From Magnolia sinica (lineage: Eukaryota > Streptophyta > Magnoliopsida > Magnoliales > Magnoliaceae): 64,000 nt of DNA. Within the stretch, counting starts at the first letter, position 1; every line of letters begins with the position of its first letter. The notes beneath the pieces are model-generated. The model was not told the origin of the DNA, made no database searches, and worked only from the letters and a program-made list of their open reading frames with translations. A program made the translations under genes and the position numbers. The stretch covers positions 39,871,501 through 39,935,500 of the forward strand of contig NC_080574.1 of NCBI RefSeq assembly GCF_029962835.1, read 5' to 3'. Positions 21,712 through 34,564 of the stretch are shown here, one piece after another.

Positions 21712-22210
21712 TTATTCATTTTGGTTTTGTTGCTGTGAATTTTGAATTGAGATTCTAGATGGGTTTTTTTTCTTTTTCTTTTTGTTTTGTTTTGTTTTGA
21801 AGAGAAGGATTACATGGAAATTGTGGTTTTATAGATGTCGGTTTTTAGTTTTCTGTTTTATTTTCTTTTCTGAGATGGGCTGTGTTATCGAGAATGGTGC
21901 GTTGGTCTGGTTATTTTGCTTTTCAGATTCTGTTATTCTTATTTATTTATTTAATTTATTTTCTGCATTCTGGAATTTTCTAGGGTATTTGGAGCATTTC
22001 TGATGTGGGGTTTTCTTTTTATACTCATTGCTTTTCCAAGTGCTTATTATTAGTAAAATCTTATCTGTGGTTTAGTTATTAAATATCTGTGGTTTAGTAA
22101 AATTGAGTCTTTGAGTTCACCCAACCTAACTGGATATCAAGTCCAGTTTTTAAACTATGCTGTTGTGATGTCCCTACCTAAACATCATATTCAAAAGGGT
22201 AGAAGATGCC

Positions 22211-25200
22211 TGTCACGCCCCAAACTCGGAAACCGGGCTCACAAAATTCCCGATCACCGAATCCGGCGCCGACAGCCTCCGTAGAACCCCATTCTCGGCT
22301 CCCAGCGCTCATTCGCCAGGTTCTGATCCTGGGATGCTACGAGGAGGATTTTCAACATCAGTTTGATTCATAATAAGCATAACCAAAGGCATAACCCACA
22401 AACAACAACCAAAAACTCCATCACATTTCCACTATGATCAAAAACTTTACAAGTACAATGAGCATAAAGGGAAATACAATGATGATGAACAAAAACTCCA
22501 AAATGATCTGCTAAGTGCTCCTGCCTCAGCGCTGCTGCGATCTAACGTCACCTGCACGCAACGGTCATGCATAAGCTTATAAAAAGCTTAGAGGGTGGTG
22601 TAAGTGTGTACGTAAGGTAGTGGTGCAGTTATGCAGTATTAGAGTAATGCGGAACATGCTGATGAAAGCCAAGAATGCTATTAGTCGTACCAAGGCCATG
22701 CAGTGCAAAGCATGAATGATATTGGCCATACCAAGACCATGTAATACGAAATGCAACTCAAGTATATAAATCCTCATCTAAGTCCACATATCAATACAGC
22801 TCAAATCTGCAATATCACCGGGGTCTAGTACACTCCAAGCCAGATTGCCGCCCCATCGCGCGCAATAAGTTGGATGGAAAAGACCTCACTATCCGCCTGC
22901 CAATATCGGGCTCGGCTCGTCAATAGTGGACCCATCCCTTGAGCTGGTCAGACTCAGCTTAGCTTTGTCCCCTCCTCTCGGGCGGGTAAGACCGCACCCC
23001 CTTCCAACCGACCACGACACAGAGGAAAGCTTAACCGTCTGGTAATCGACACTCGGCGCTTATGCACCCACTCAGTCTAGACGTTGGAGCAACCTCTTGA
23101 TACCATAAGGGTTTAGGGACTTTCACCCAGAGATATCTATAACATCCCATGTAGAACAATATTTTCGGTATCCAATCTTGCCAATCACGATACGTCTGTG
23201 GAGGCTACGGCCCTGATGTCGCTAGGGCGTACAGTAACCATATCACATAATGCGAATGCATGAATCACACTATCCAGTCATACAATAATCCTGCACGTAT
23301 CGTGCGCTCATGTAGGCAACACCCCCTATCCGGGAGCCCCTAAACAATCTGCCCGAAGGCATATGCTATGATCAGTCATTTCTCATATCAAGCATACGTA
23401 TGATGCATATGATCATGAATCATAGAACTAAACATGTTATAAAGTAATGCACTATCCTTACCACGCAGATGGCCCAGACGGCTTACACACAACAGGTACG
23501 GGCCTATCAATGGGCCCTAGGGAGAGTTGTAATGTGGACATTTAACCAACATTATACTTACAATGTGGACGTCAAACCACCATTGCTCTCAAGGCATAGC
23601 CCGTCGTAAACATCGTTACATAAACCATGTTGGGATCACACATTGCAATGGACCTTAGGTACATCCCATTGGGCTTTCAATATATCAAATAGGCCGTATC
23701 ACATGGGCCTTACATTCGTCAAATGGGCCACATTAATGGGCCTCACCAACGAGCCTTAAGTACATTGCAATGGGCCATAACCCATGGGCCTTAAAATACA
23801 TCACAATGGGCCTAATCACATGGGCCTTATGTATATCAAATGGGCCGCACCAATTAGGCCACATGCACATCCAATGGGCCACAAATAAACTGAGATGGGC
23901 CTCATACATATGTCAAGGTGGGGTCTCAATGGGTGGCCACAATTAACTCAAGATGGGCCCCATACATATGACAAGGTGGGGTCCACTTGATCTATAGATT
24001 TGACTCAGTCCTTAGCTCATGCCATAAAATGAGCTTCTTAAGATGGTTGGATGGATTGAGTGCAACCCATGCATCATGGTGGGGGGGTGTCCACATGAAG
24101 GCCCACCACCCAATATATTATATATAATATAATATATAATTTATATATAGTATATACAACATTATATATAATATAATATTATATACACACACACACACAC
24201 ACATGCACACTCACACACCCACCGTCCCCTGGACGGTGGGGACAAAACACATATATCACAGTGGGCTCCACCGTCCGCCTGGACAGTGGTAATAAAACAC
24301 ATATATCACTGTGGGCTCCACGTGGGGCCCACCATAATGTTGATATGCCATCCAACCCATTGATAAGGTCACGTAGACCTAGATGAAGGGTAAAAACAAA
24401 TTTCACCCTGATCCAAAACTTCTGTGGACCCCAAAAGGGTTCCAAGGGTAGACGTTTAATCCCACTGTTCCCTACGGTGTGGGCCACCTGAGCTCTAAAT
24501 CAGGTTGATTTTTGGAGTAGGCCCACTTCAGGAAGTGGCCTACACGATGAACGGGTGGATATAAAATATACATCATGGTGGGGCCCACGGCAGGGGCCAT
24601 GGGTTCCTATTTTCAGCCCGCCCGCTGGTGCGCAGGCAGCGCCTGCTGCTGCTGATGTTATTTATTTATTTTTTTTTGTTTTCTGGTTTTTCTATGGTTT
24701 TGCTCATGTGGGGCCCACATTATGTGAATCTACCCCGTCCAATGGCCCTCCACGGCTCAAAACAAGTAAAACAAGCCCAATATTGGACCTGTTTCGGTGT
24801 ATAGAAACAACAGGGATATTTCAATGGTAAACCCGCTGTTTGCCATGTTATGGCCCGCCTGAAAGTCTGATTGGTCCCATCTTTCGACTCAACGCCTAAA
24901 ACGAGCTTGGGAAAGGAATGGACGGCGTGGATTGAATACATACATCAAGGTGGGGCCTACATAGATCACCCTCCCAAAAGTTTTGAAAACAAAGCTGAAT
25001 TGTGCTTTCCATTGACGTCCAGCGTCCCTGGACGCTGGACGGTCTGGGCAACCCAGGTACATAAGGTGGGCCCGGCTAGGTGGGCCACCAAATGGAGTAT
25101 GGTGTGGGTACAATACACACAAAGTGGGCCCCACTTGTAGATGGTTTGGATAGAATACATGCCTCACGGTGGGGTCCATTCAAGTGGGCCATACAACCAT

Positions 25201-26297
25201 GTTATGATCACATAAGAAAAATATGAAATAGAGAGGGAGAGAGAGAGAGATAGAGAGTGGGACACGCAAGATGGAGGGACCCCGACACTATGGGCCCTCC
25301 CTTCAATGATCTACAACATAAATCAAGTGGGCCATTACATGTGGGCCCATTAAATCGAAATCCAACGGTGGAGATCCCTTCTCCACTAAAATAGACGGTC
25401 TAGATGACCCTAAGTATACAAGTAAAATAAACATCATGATGGGATCCATGGAAAATGGCCCTATCATGGAATGATCATGATGATCCAAGTGGGCCATCGG
25501 CCATAACTTAGGGTCCAAAGTGAGATCCAAACCATTGATCGGTTGGCCTCACTTGGCCCATCTTGAAAATATTAAAACTACTCTATCAAAGTACCCATCG
25601 CTTGATCTTCTTGCTCCCTTGGCTTCCTTAGCTCCTTAGCTTCGATTCCAACAGAGGAGATGAGGTTTGGATGATTGAGATGAGAGATGAAGGGGTAGGA
25701 AATGGGCCACACTTGAAGCTTGGGAGGAATGAGAGAGGCTTGGACGGATGGTGCTCTTGGGTTGCTTGGATTGGATTTGAAAATGAAGGAGAGAGAGAGT
25801 TGTAAAGAGAGATGGGTGATGTGTGATGGAGTGATGGATGGGAGAGAGAGGGATGGGTGTGTAAGGCTTCTTTTGACTTTTGTGGCAAATGGTGTAAGAA
25901 AAGTATGGGCTTTATAAGAACTTTTTAACTTTTGTGGTTGCTTGGGAATGGGTGAGAGGTGATGTGTACTTGACATGATGGGATTGATGGGTTGATTGAT
26001 TGATGTGACATCTCGTAGAGATTCTCTCGAAATTCACACGCGCGGCATTTTTCTCGCACCGAACGCTAGCCCACATCTCCTAACCACGGTATCGCCTTGG
26101 CGCACGAGTCGCGGCATCAGAACCACGGCGATGACGCGGTCGCTAAGGTATCAGTCTCGGGTTAAGTCGACTCGAGTTGACGGCAAGTGAATTAGGGTCG
26201 CCCGTAAATACCGGTTAAGGGTCGAAGGTTGCTGAAATTCGATCGAAAAAATTGTGGAAGTCTATGGAACGGTATGGTCTAGGATACGGGGCTTACA
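22211..26297 (-). repeat. 3' LTR of chromovirus B, complete (4087 bp)
   Basis: Starts, on the - strand, tgtaagccccgta at 26297 right after a polypurine tract and ends gtgaca at 22211. The part 23361-26297 is repeated at 30338-33259. It has swallowed GTGGGCCC-type small elements (about 24220-24620 and 24700-25200, with gtggggcccaccat-type ends), an AT-rich palindromic stretch and CA repeat near 24112-24200, and a GA repeat near 25232-25250. Because these are in both LTRs, they were present before the element inserted here. Confidence 0.92.
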
Positions 26298-26309
26298 GCT
26301 CTCCCCTCC
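26298..26309 (-). other. Polypurine tract of chromovirus B
   Basis: On the - strand ggaggggagagc directly precedes the LTR start tgtaagcc. Confidence 0.8.
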
Positions 26310-26418
26310 TAATAAAAATTTCATCCTCGAAATTTACATAATCATCGCAAATAGACATAACTCAAGAAGAAGAAGAAACATAGCATCACTATATAAAATC
26401 AGAGATAACACAACATAA

Positions 26419-27936
26419 TCAATCATCAAAAAGATGGGGATAACGCTCTCGAATCTCAACCTCGCGCTCCCAAGAAGCCTCTTCGATAGAATGGTGACCC
26501 CACTGAACCTTCACCAACAGAATGATCTTAGTCCGGAGGACCTGATCTTTCCGATCAAGGATACGGACTGGCTGCTCAATATAGGAAGCATCCTCTCGAA
26601 CCTTTAACAGCTGCCAGTCAATAATAGGAACGATGTCTGACCCACACTTTCTCAACATGGAGACATGAAAAATGTTGTGGACGCCAGACAACTGAGATGG
26701 CAAGATAAGCCGATAGGCTACGACGCCAATGCGCCCAGTGATCTCAAAAGGTCCTATGAATCTCGGGGAAAGCTTGCCCTTCGCTCCAAATCGAACTATG
26801 CCCTTCACGGGCGAGACCTTGAGATACATATGGTCCCTTACATCAAACTCCAAGGGACGACGCCGACGATCAGCAAAACTCTTCTGCCGGCTCTGAGCTG
26901 TGCGCATCCTCTGCCTGATGATATCAATAGCCTCTGATGTCTCCTGCACAAGCACGGGACCTAGGAGACGACGCTCTCCAACCTCGGTCCAATAACCTGG
27001 TGATCTGCATGGTCTGCCATATAGTGCCTCAAAAGGAGCCATGCTGATGGTCTCCTAATAGCTGTTATTGTATGCGAACTCAGCCAATCACAGATGCTCA
27101 TCTCAGCTACCCTCGAAATCAATCGCGTAGGCCCGAAGCATATCCTCAAGGATCTGGTTAACCCTCTTGGTTTGGCCATCGGTCTGCGGATGGTACGTGG
27201 TGTTGAGCTACAAATCAGTACCCATCGCTCTTTGGAAGCTCCCCCAAAACTGAGACGTGAGCCTCGGGTCTTGGTCAGAAACGATCGAGACTGGAACGCC
27301 ATGCAGTCTCATAATATCCTCGATAAATAATCTCGCAAGCTGGTCCAAAGTACAAGTCGCACGTATCGCAATAAAATGTGCCGACTTCGTCAGACGATCC
27401 ACAACAACCCAGATGGCGTCATGACCGCGCTGAGTCCTCGGCAAGCCCATAATGAAATCTGTAGATATGTGCTCCCACTTCCACATCGGGACACTGAACG
27501 GCTGCAATAGACTAGGGGGTCTCTGATGATCGGCCTTGACATGCTGGCATGTGTCACACTCGGCCACAAAACTGGTGATCTAGCGTTTCATCCCCACCCA
27601 AAAATACTGTCGCCTCATATCGCGGTACATCTTTGTCGAGCCAAGATGGATAGAAAACCTCGATTGATGTGCCTCGGTCATAAGATCTCTGCGTAGCTCA
27701 GGAATATCCGGGACACATAATCGGCCTCTTAAGCGAAGTCCACCATTTGTACCAATCTGCCAATCAGCCTGACTATCAGATGCTGCCTCTGCTCGGTAAT
27801 TCTGTAACGACTCGTCTGCCTGCTGAGCCTCGATCACCCTTGCGACAAGAGAGGGTTGAATCGACAGGCTCGATAACTGCACAATGGAAGACTGCAAGCC
27901 AAACTCAAAGTCGTACTCTGCTATATCCTTGAGCAT
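26419..27936 (-). pseudogene. Integrase and chromodomain-like tail of chromovirus B (broken)
   Basis: Zinc-binding region with HLGSTKMYRDMRRQYFW and CDTCQHVKADH (about 27700-27530). The core has STDFIMGLPRTQRGHDAIW and IVSDQDPRLTSQFWG with both catalytic Asp. At the catalytic Glu the motif is QTKRVNQ (AAG, 27166-27168 on the - strand), so the active site is lost by a Glu-to-Lys change, as in element A. Stops include TAG at 27580-27582, one or two near 27090-27110 and TAG at 27055-27057 where Gln (CAG) is expected. From 27042 to 26419 the frame is open: GRPCRSPGYWTEVGE, PRFIGPFEI, NIFHVSMLRKC and a final VQWGHHSIEEASWEREVEI chromodomain-like end. Confidence 0.92.
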
Positions 27937-27949
27937 CCGCTACTCCTAA

Positions 27950-28400
27950 ATCATCATATGCGCCACCAGGCCTCGTGGCTAACGGCTGAGGGCATCCGCC
28001 ACCACATTCATCTTACCCGGGTGATACTGGAGATCGAAATCATAGTCCTTCAGGAGCTCCATCCAGCGCCTCTGCCTCATGTTCAACTCAGACTGTGAGA
28101 AGAGGTACTTTAAGCTCTTGTGATCAGAAAAGAGCTCGAACCTAACCCCATAGAGATAGTGTCTCCACACCTTCAATGCAAAGACAACTGCAGCCAACTC
28201 TAAATCATGCGTGGGGTAGTTCAGTTCATGAACCTTGAGCTGACGAGACGCGAAGGCCACTGGTCTCCCGTGCTGCATCAGGACAACACCCAAACCAATA
28301 TGCAAGGCATCGGTAAATATAATAAAGCCATCACTCCCAAAAGGAAGAGTGAGGACAGGAGTGGATTTGAGGCGGTCCTTCAACTCCATAAATGCTCGCT
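27950..28400 (-). pseudogene. RNase H domain of chromovirus B
   Basis: Open from 28389 to 27979: [87 protein letters not shown] and VVADALSR. All blocks of Ty3 RNase H are recognisable and, in contrast to element A, this segment has no internal stop. It ends at a stop just after VVADALSR, so the protein is cut before integrase. Confidence 0.9.
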
Positions 28401-28409
28401 CGCAGGCGT

Positions 28410-29190
28410 CGCTCCAAATAAACTTGTGCCCTTCTGAGTCAACCTGGTCGGTGAGGCTACAATACGAGAGAAGCCCTCAATGAAACGCCGGTAATTGCTC
28501 GTTAAACTAAGGAAACTGCGGATCTCGGACGCGGTCATGGGCTGGCCCCACTAACGCACTGCCTCATCCTTCGTGAGGTCCACTGCGACACCCTCCCTCG
28601 TCACCACGTGACTGAGGAACTTCATCACCTCCTGCCAAAACTCGCACTTCTCCAGCTTCGCATATAGCTGGTGTGCGCGGAGGGTCTACAACGTAACCTC
28701 CAGATGCTGCCCGTGCTCCTCACGGGTCCTCGAATAAATCAGAATGTCGTCGATGAAGACTACAACAAAGTGATCGAGATAAGGGCGGAAGACCTCGTTC
28801 ATCAACTGCATGAACACTGCGGGCACATTGGTCAGTCCAAAGGACATGACCTGAAACTCGAAATGACCATAACGCGTCCTGAATGCTGTCTTTGGAATGT
28901 CCTTCTCTCGGACCGAAATCTGATGATAACCGGAACGCAAGTCAATCTTCGAAAAGAACTGTGCACCTTGCAGCTGATCAAACAAATCATCAATCCTTGG
29001 GAGCGGGTACTTGTTCTTGATTGTGACCTTATTGAGCTCGCGGTAATCTACGCAGAGCCTCAACGAGCCATCCTTCTTCTTCACGAAGAGTACCGGTGCT
29101 CCCCACGGCGAACTGCTCAAACGGATAAAGCCCAACTCACGCAACTCGTCTAACTGCTTCTACAGTTCTCGCAACTCCAATGGTGCCATA
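28410..29190 (-). pseudogene. Reverse transcriptase of chromovirus B (broken)
   Basis: Blocks on the - strand: [66 protein letters not shown] and the catalytic box FIDD at 28757-28746 in [13 protein letters not shown]. Both Asp are kept. A stop near 28686 separates the palm from the connection segment, and a stop near 29160 separates it from protease. Confidence 0.92.
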
Positions 29191-29192
29191 CG

Positions 29193-29800
29193 TTACGGGG
29201 CCTTCGAAATAGGCGTGGTACCGGGTACGAGATCAATCTGAGACTCGGTGAGTCGACGAGGCGGTAATCCCGGAATCTCCTGAAACACATTAGGAAAATT
29301 GCAAACTACGGGCAACTGGTCAATGTTCACTGCTATGGGTTCCTCTATGGCACATGACATCATATAAGACAACGGCTCTCCTCTGGGCTCAGCAATGAAC
29401 TGGAACTGTGGCAAGCCGGGTATACAAAACGTGACTGTCCTCGCAGAGCAATCCAATATGGCATGGTACTCGGTAAGCCAATCCATGCCCAAGATGACGT
29501 CGAACTCGGACATCGGTAATGCAAACAGATCAGCAGGCAAAAAGATATCCCCAACTAGAACGGGGCAAGACTAGCAAAATCGACCCAACACTGCAGTCTT
29601 TCCCAAGGAAGTCGATACTGACAAACCCTCACGAGTAGACTCCAATGGCAAACCAGTCGATCGGCAAAAACTCTCGACCACAAAAGAATGCGATGCACCA
29701 GAATCAAACAACACACGTGCAATGCATGCGGATACTGGAAGTATACCCTCAACGACTCCTCCAGATGACTGAGGATCCTACTAAGCCGCATAAAACCTAG
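29193..29800 (-). pseudogene. Aspartic protease of chromovirus B (broken)
   Basis: On the - strand VLFDSGASHSFVVESF carries the catalytic DSG at 29705-29697 (DSGA replaces the DTGA of other members, as is common in this group). The second block ILGMDWLTEYHAILDC follows at about 29490-29445, then the link region NVFQEIPGLPPRR that leads to RT. A stop at about 29574 lies between the blocks. Confidence 0.88.
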
Positions 29801-30337
29801 CCTGAGCCAGCTGAGGAGGTGCTTGTCCCTTCTGAGAGTGCTATTACTGCTACTAGGGTCGCTGAGGTGGTCGAAACTGCTGCCTCTGCTACTGCGATAT
29901 CGGAGGCTGGTGCTGATGCTACTGCTGAGGTGGCCTCAGTAGTGGGGGTTGCTGTCGCTACTGCTGTGGGGGTCTCTGATGTTGCTGTGGTAGAGATTGT
30001 TGTGGACCTCTCGGCTACTGCTATTGCTGCTGGGGGCGGGGGCACTCCCACATACGGTGTCCCGTCGCACCGCACCTAAAACAAGAGCCGGTGAACTGCC
30101 TCGGAGGTGCTGCTGGCGCTCGGAAGGCTAGGCGACCTGTGCGCCTCTGCTGTGGTCGACCCTGCTGGGAATCACTAGAAGGAGCCTACCTCTTCCGGTC
30201 CCTCCTCTAACCGCGATCAGACTGAGAACCGTCCTACTTAGCCTCAAAAATCTGGGCCTTTCGTACCACTCCCTCGAAAGTCGAGAGCTCATGCTCAATA
30301 ACAAGGCCTCAAAGACCGTAACGCAAGCCGCCCTCAA
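29801..30337 (-). pseudogene. gag C-terminal half of chromovirus B, fused to LTR DNA by deletion
   Basis: Begins abruptly at 30337 next to LTR sequence; the capsid core and start codon are gone. The remaining part reads FEGVVRKAQIFEAK, a low-complexity Gln/Pro-rich linker encoded by tgctgc and gctgctgtgg-type repeats (29830-30040), and a complete zinc knuckle CFRCGATGHRMWEC at 30083-30042 with all CCHC residues. Several stops interrupt the Gln-rich stretch, at places where CAG codons are expected. Confidence 0.88.
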
Positions 30338-33259
30338 ATATGCTATGATCAGTCATTTCTCATATCATGCATACGTATGATGCATATGATCATGAATCAT
30401 AGAACTAAACATGTTATAAAGTAATGCACTATCCTTACCACGCAGATGGCCCAGACGGCTTACACACAACAGGTACGGGCCTATCAATGGACCCTAGGGA
30501 GAGTTGTAATGTGGACATTTAACCAATATTATACTTGCAATGTGGACGTCAAACCACCATTGCTCCCAAGGCATAGCCCGCCATAAACATCATTACATAA
30601 ACCATGTTGGGATCACACATTGCAATGGACCTTAGGTACATCCCATTGGGCTTTCAATATATCAAATGGGTCGTATCACATGGGCCTTACATTCATCAAA
30701 TGGGCCGCATTAATGGGCCTCACCAACGAGCCTTAAGTACATTGCAATGGGCCATAACCCATGGGCCTTAAAATACATCACAATAGGCCTAATCACATGG
30801 GCCTTATGTATATCAAATGGGCCGCACCAATTAGGCCACATACACATCAATGGGCCACAAATAAACTGAGATGGGCCTCATACATATGTCAAGGTGGGGT
30901 CTCAATGGGTGGCCACAATTAACTCAAGATGGGCCCCATACATATGACAAGGTGGGGTCCACTTGATCTATAGATTTGACTCAGTCCTTAGCTCATGCCA
31001 TAAAATGAGCTTCTTAAGATGGTTAGACGGATTGAGTGCAACCCATGCATCATGGTGGGGGGGGGGGGGGGGGGGGTGGCCACATGAAGGCCCACCACCC
31101 AGTATATTATATATAATATAATATATAATTTATATATAGTATATACAACATTATATATAATATAATATTATATATATATATACGCACATACGCACACGCA
31201 CACACGCACACACGCACACTCACACACTCACCGTCCCCTGGACGGTGGGGACAGAACACATATATCACAGTGGGCTCCACCATCCACCTGGATGGTGGTA
31301 ATAAAACACATATATCACTGTGGGCTCCATGTGGGGCCCACCATAATGTTAATACGCCATCCAACCCGTTGATAAGGTCACGTAGACCTAGATGAAGGGT
31401 AAAAATAAATTTCACCTTGATCTAAAACTTCTTTGGACCCAAAAAGGGTTCCAAGGGCAGACGTTTAATCCCACTGTTCCCTACGGTGTGGGCCACCTGA
31501 TCTGTGGATGGCGTTGGAATTTGGAGGGGGCCCACTTCTGGTAATGGCCCACCTAAATATACATCATGGTGGGGCCCATGGCAGGGGCCATGGGTTCCTT
31601 CTTTCTGCCCGCCCGCTGGTGCGCAAGCAGCGCCTGCTGCTGCTGATGTTAATTTTTTTATTTATTTTTTTTTGTTTTCTGGTTTTTCTACGTTTTTGCT
31701 CATGTGGGGCCCACATTAGGTGAATCTACCCCGTCCAATGGCCCTCCACAGCTCAAAACAAGCAAAACAAGCCCAATATTGGGCCTGTTTCGGTGTATAG
31801 AAACAACAGGGGATATTTCAATGGTAAACCCACTGTTTGCCATGTTATGGCCCGCCTGAAAGTCTGATTGGTCCCATCTTTCGACTCAACGCCTAAAACG
31901 AGCTTGGGAAAGGAATGGACGGCGTGGATTGAATACATACATCAAGGTGGGGCATACATAGATCACCCTCCCAAAAGTTTTGAAAACAAAGCTGAATTGT
32001 GCTTTCCATTGACGTCCAGCGTCCCTGTTTGGTCTGGCACAAGCATTGAGGTGGGCCACCAAATGGAGTATGGTGTGGGTACAATACACACAAAGTGGGC
32101 CCCACTTGTAGATGGTTTGGATAGAATACATGCCTCATGGTCGGGTCCATTCAAGTGGGCCATACAACCATGTTATGATCACATAAGAAAAATATGAAAT
32201 AGAGAGGGAGAGAGAGAGAGAGAGAGATAGAGAGTGGGACACGCATGATGGAGGGACCCCGGCACTATGGGCCCTCCCTTCAATGATCTACAACATAAAT
32301 CAAGTGGGCCATTACATGTGGGCCTATTAAATCGAAATCCAACGGTGGAGATCCCTTCTCCACTAAAATAGACGGTCTAGATGACCCTAAGTATGCAAGT
32401 AAAATAAACATCATGATGGGGTCCATGGAAAATGGCCCCATAATGGAATGATCATGATGATCCAAGTGGGCCATCGGCCATAACTTAGGGTCCAAAGTGA
32501 GATCCAAACCATTGATCGGTTGGCCTCACTTGGCCCATCTTGAAAACATTAAAACTACTCTATCAAAGCACCCACCGCTTGATCTTCTTGCTCCCTTGGC
32601 TTCCTTAGCTCCTTAACTTCGATTCCAACGGAGGAGATGAGTTTTGGATGATTGAGATGAGAGATGAAGGGGTAGGAAATGGGCCACACTTGAAGCTTGG
32701 GAGGAATGAGAGAGGCTTGGACGGATGGTGCTCTTGGGTTGCTTGGATTGGATTTGAAAATGAAGGAGAGAGAGAGTTGTAAAGAGAGATGGGTGATGTG
32801 TGATGGAGTGATGGATGGGTGTGTAAGGCTTCTTTTGACTTTTGTGGCAAATGGTGTAAGAAAAGTATAGGCTTTGTAAGAACTTTTTGACTTTTGTGGT
32901 TGCTTGGGAATGGGTGAAAGGTGATGTGTACTTGACATGATGGGATTGATGGGTTGATTGATTGATGTAACATCTTGTAGAGATTCTCTCGGAATTCACA
33001 CGCACGGCGTTTTTCTCGCACCGAACGTTGGCCCACATCTCCTAACCATGGTATCGCCTTAGCGCGCTAGTCGAGGCATCGGAACCGCGGCGATGACGCG
33101 GTCGCTAAGTTTTCAGTCTCAGGTTAAGTCGACTCAGGTTGACGGCATGTGAATCAGAGTCGCGCGCAAATACCGGTTAAGGGTCGAAGGTTGCCGGAAT
33201 TCAACCTGGAAGACCGTGGAAGTCTATGGAACGGTATGGTCTAGGATACGAGACTTACA
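30338..33259 (-). repeat. 5' LTR of chromovirus B, truncated
   Basis: Corresponds to 23361-26297 of the other LTR; about 1.15 kb of the LTR end nearest the primer site is missing together with the primer site and the start of gag. The junction at 30336-30340 has only a few shared bases (ata). Differences from the other LTR include a 20-base G run (7 in the partner), a short sequence difference around 32020-32045 and a small deletion near 32815. Confidence 0.92.
31057..31076. repeat. Poly-G run of 20
   Basis: Uninterrupted G run in the truncated LTR of element B; the same site in the other LTR (about 24080) has 7 G. It could form a G-quadruplex or reflect slippage or an assembly error. Confidence 0.85.
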
Positions 33260-33264
33260 ATGCC

Positions 33265-34540
33265 ATATATGGCCTCGTCATTATCCATGGAGAAGTGGGC
33301 AGAGTTCAGTAATGGAGCAGATAATCAGTCAATGGAAAGGTCAGTTGCTAGTTTGTTCTGGCCTATTCTACAAAATCCATGCATTGTATCAGGTTCCTAT
33401 CTTGACCTAGTTATTTGCTAATTTAGTGGATGTTGGCAACTACAAAATCCATGCATTGTATCAGGTTCCTATTTTTTATTTTTTTTTATTTGAGTAATTT
33501 GGGTTCTTGTATTGGTGGATTACTACAACTTTTTGCTTCTGATTGCTGTTGGGTTTTGTCGTGCTATTCAGGTTTTTCTTTTTCTTTTTCAGGTGGGTGT
33601 TTTGAAAATTTGGGATTACCACAACTTTTTGCTTCTGATTGCCTTTTCTTTTTCTTTTTCTTGGCATGCTCCATCTCTTCAAATTATTATTAGTGTTTTT
33701 TTTTAAAATTTTATTTTAAGGATGAAGACATTTGATTAAGATTAGATTCTCAGAACTAATGGCATACACATATGGCAATCTAAACAACCAAACCTATTGT
33801 GGATGAACTTAGCCCAAAAATCATACTGAATGGGCAATCTTAACCATTTGATTTCCCATTACTCTTGCACTGGTGAATAATTTATTGAGTAGTCCCCACC
33901 ATTTGGACAGTTAGGAAGATTTAACCACAGTGCAATTTTCAGCTCACCGCTAGGAGCTGATCCAATATCTTGTTAAAGTCTAGCAAGATCTTGTATGGGG
34001 CACCATTACGGGTGGCATGATCAAGTATCGTCTCTTATTTTCATTTACTGCAATTGATAGAAGATTGAAAATGTCAAAAATTAGGATTGTTAGGTAGATC
34101 CAGTAACTTCTCTTCTAAATTACCAATAGACAAGCTCTGTTATGGCTACTTGCAAGAGCAGGATCTTCAATCATACTCTTCCCACAAGTGCTAATGTGGC
34201 ATTACCATTTGAGAGTGATTTGCTTTATGAGTTTTGATTTCGGTAGGCCTGAGCCTGGCCCATTGACAGCCCTATTCACTGCAACCTGGATGGCAAATGC
34301 ATTAAAATTTGTCAGATTGGAAAATCGTAGTAATAGATTTTTTTATCTTTTTTCTGGTTGAATCAGAGACATTACTGTATATATTTTTTATAACCATTAC
34401 TTATTTTTTGAACCACAACTCTTCTTCTCCATTAATCTGTTTCGGTTTTCATGACTTTTCTATTAAAACCCATTAATGTAATTTTTCTGTCCCAAAATAC
34501 ATATTGTCGTGTCCTCGTCCTAATCAAAGTCACATGCATC
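33265..34540. other. Harbinger 5' non-coding part, after the element B insertion
   Basis: No gene. It contains two pairs of direct repeats: a 33-base unit (ctacaaaatccatgc...) at 33368 and 33440, and a unit around acaactttttgcttctgatt at about 33523 and 33619. T-rich throughout, like the 21500-22200 part of the same element. Confidence 0.6.
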
Positions 34541-34541
34541 C

Positions 34542-34550
34542 TATATAAAG
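34542..34550 (+). promoter_or_regulatory. TATA-like box before the transposase gene
   Basis: tatataaag ends 14 bases before the first ATG at 34565. A plant TATA box usually lies 25-35 bases before the transcription start, so transcripts made from it would start at or beyond this ATG. Either the box is not used for this gene or translation starts elsewhere. Confidence 0.35.
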
Positions 34551-34564
34551 AGGGGTGAATCAAT

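Larger units (their letters stand above)
22211..33259 (-). mobile_element. Ty3/gypsy chromovirus B (Tekay/Del-like) inside the Harbinger element
   Basis: Read on the - strand: truncated 5' LTR (33259-30338), truncated gag, protease, RT, RNase H, integrase, chromodomain tail, polypurine tract, complete 3' LTR (26297-22211). The termini are tgtaag...gtgaca. The 5-bp duplication atgcc flanks it at 22206-22210 and 33260-33264. The end of the 5' LTR, the primer site and the start of gag are missing, so a deletion occurred after insertion. The two LTRs are closely alike over about 2.9 kb, so the insertion looks younger than the surrounding Harbinger element. Confidence 0.94.

Noticed and set aside
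25578-25976. Frames inside the LTRs of element B (also 32555-33038)
   Set aside because: Non-coding LTR DNA; the frames differ between the two LTR copies and show no domain.
29797-30079. Ala/Thr/Val-rich frames on both strands
   Set aside because: Shadows of the Gln/Pro-rich gag linker of element B, whose real frame leads into the zinc knuckle.
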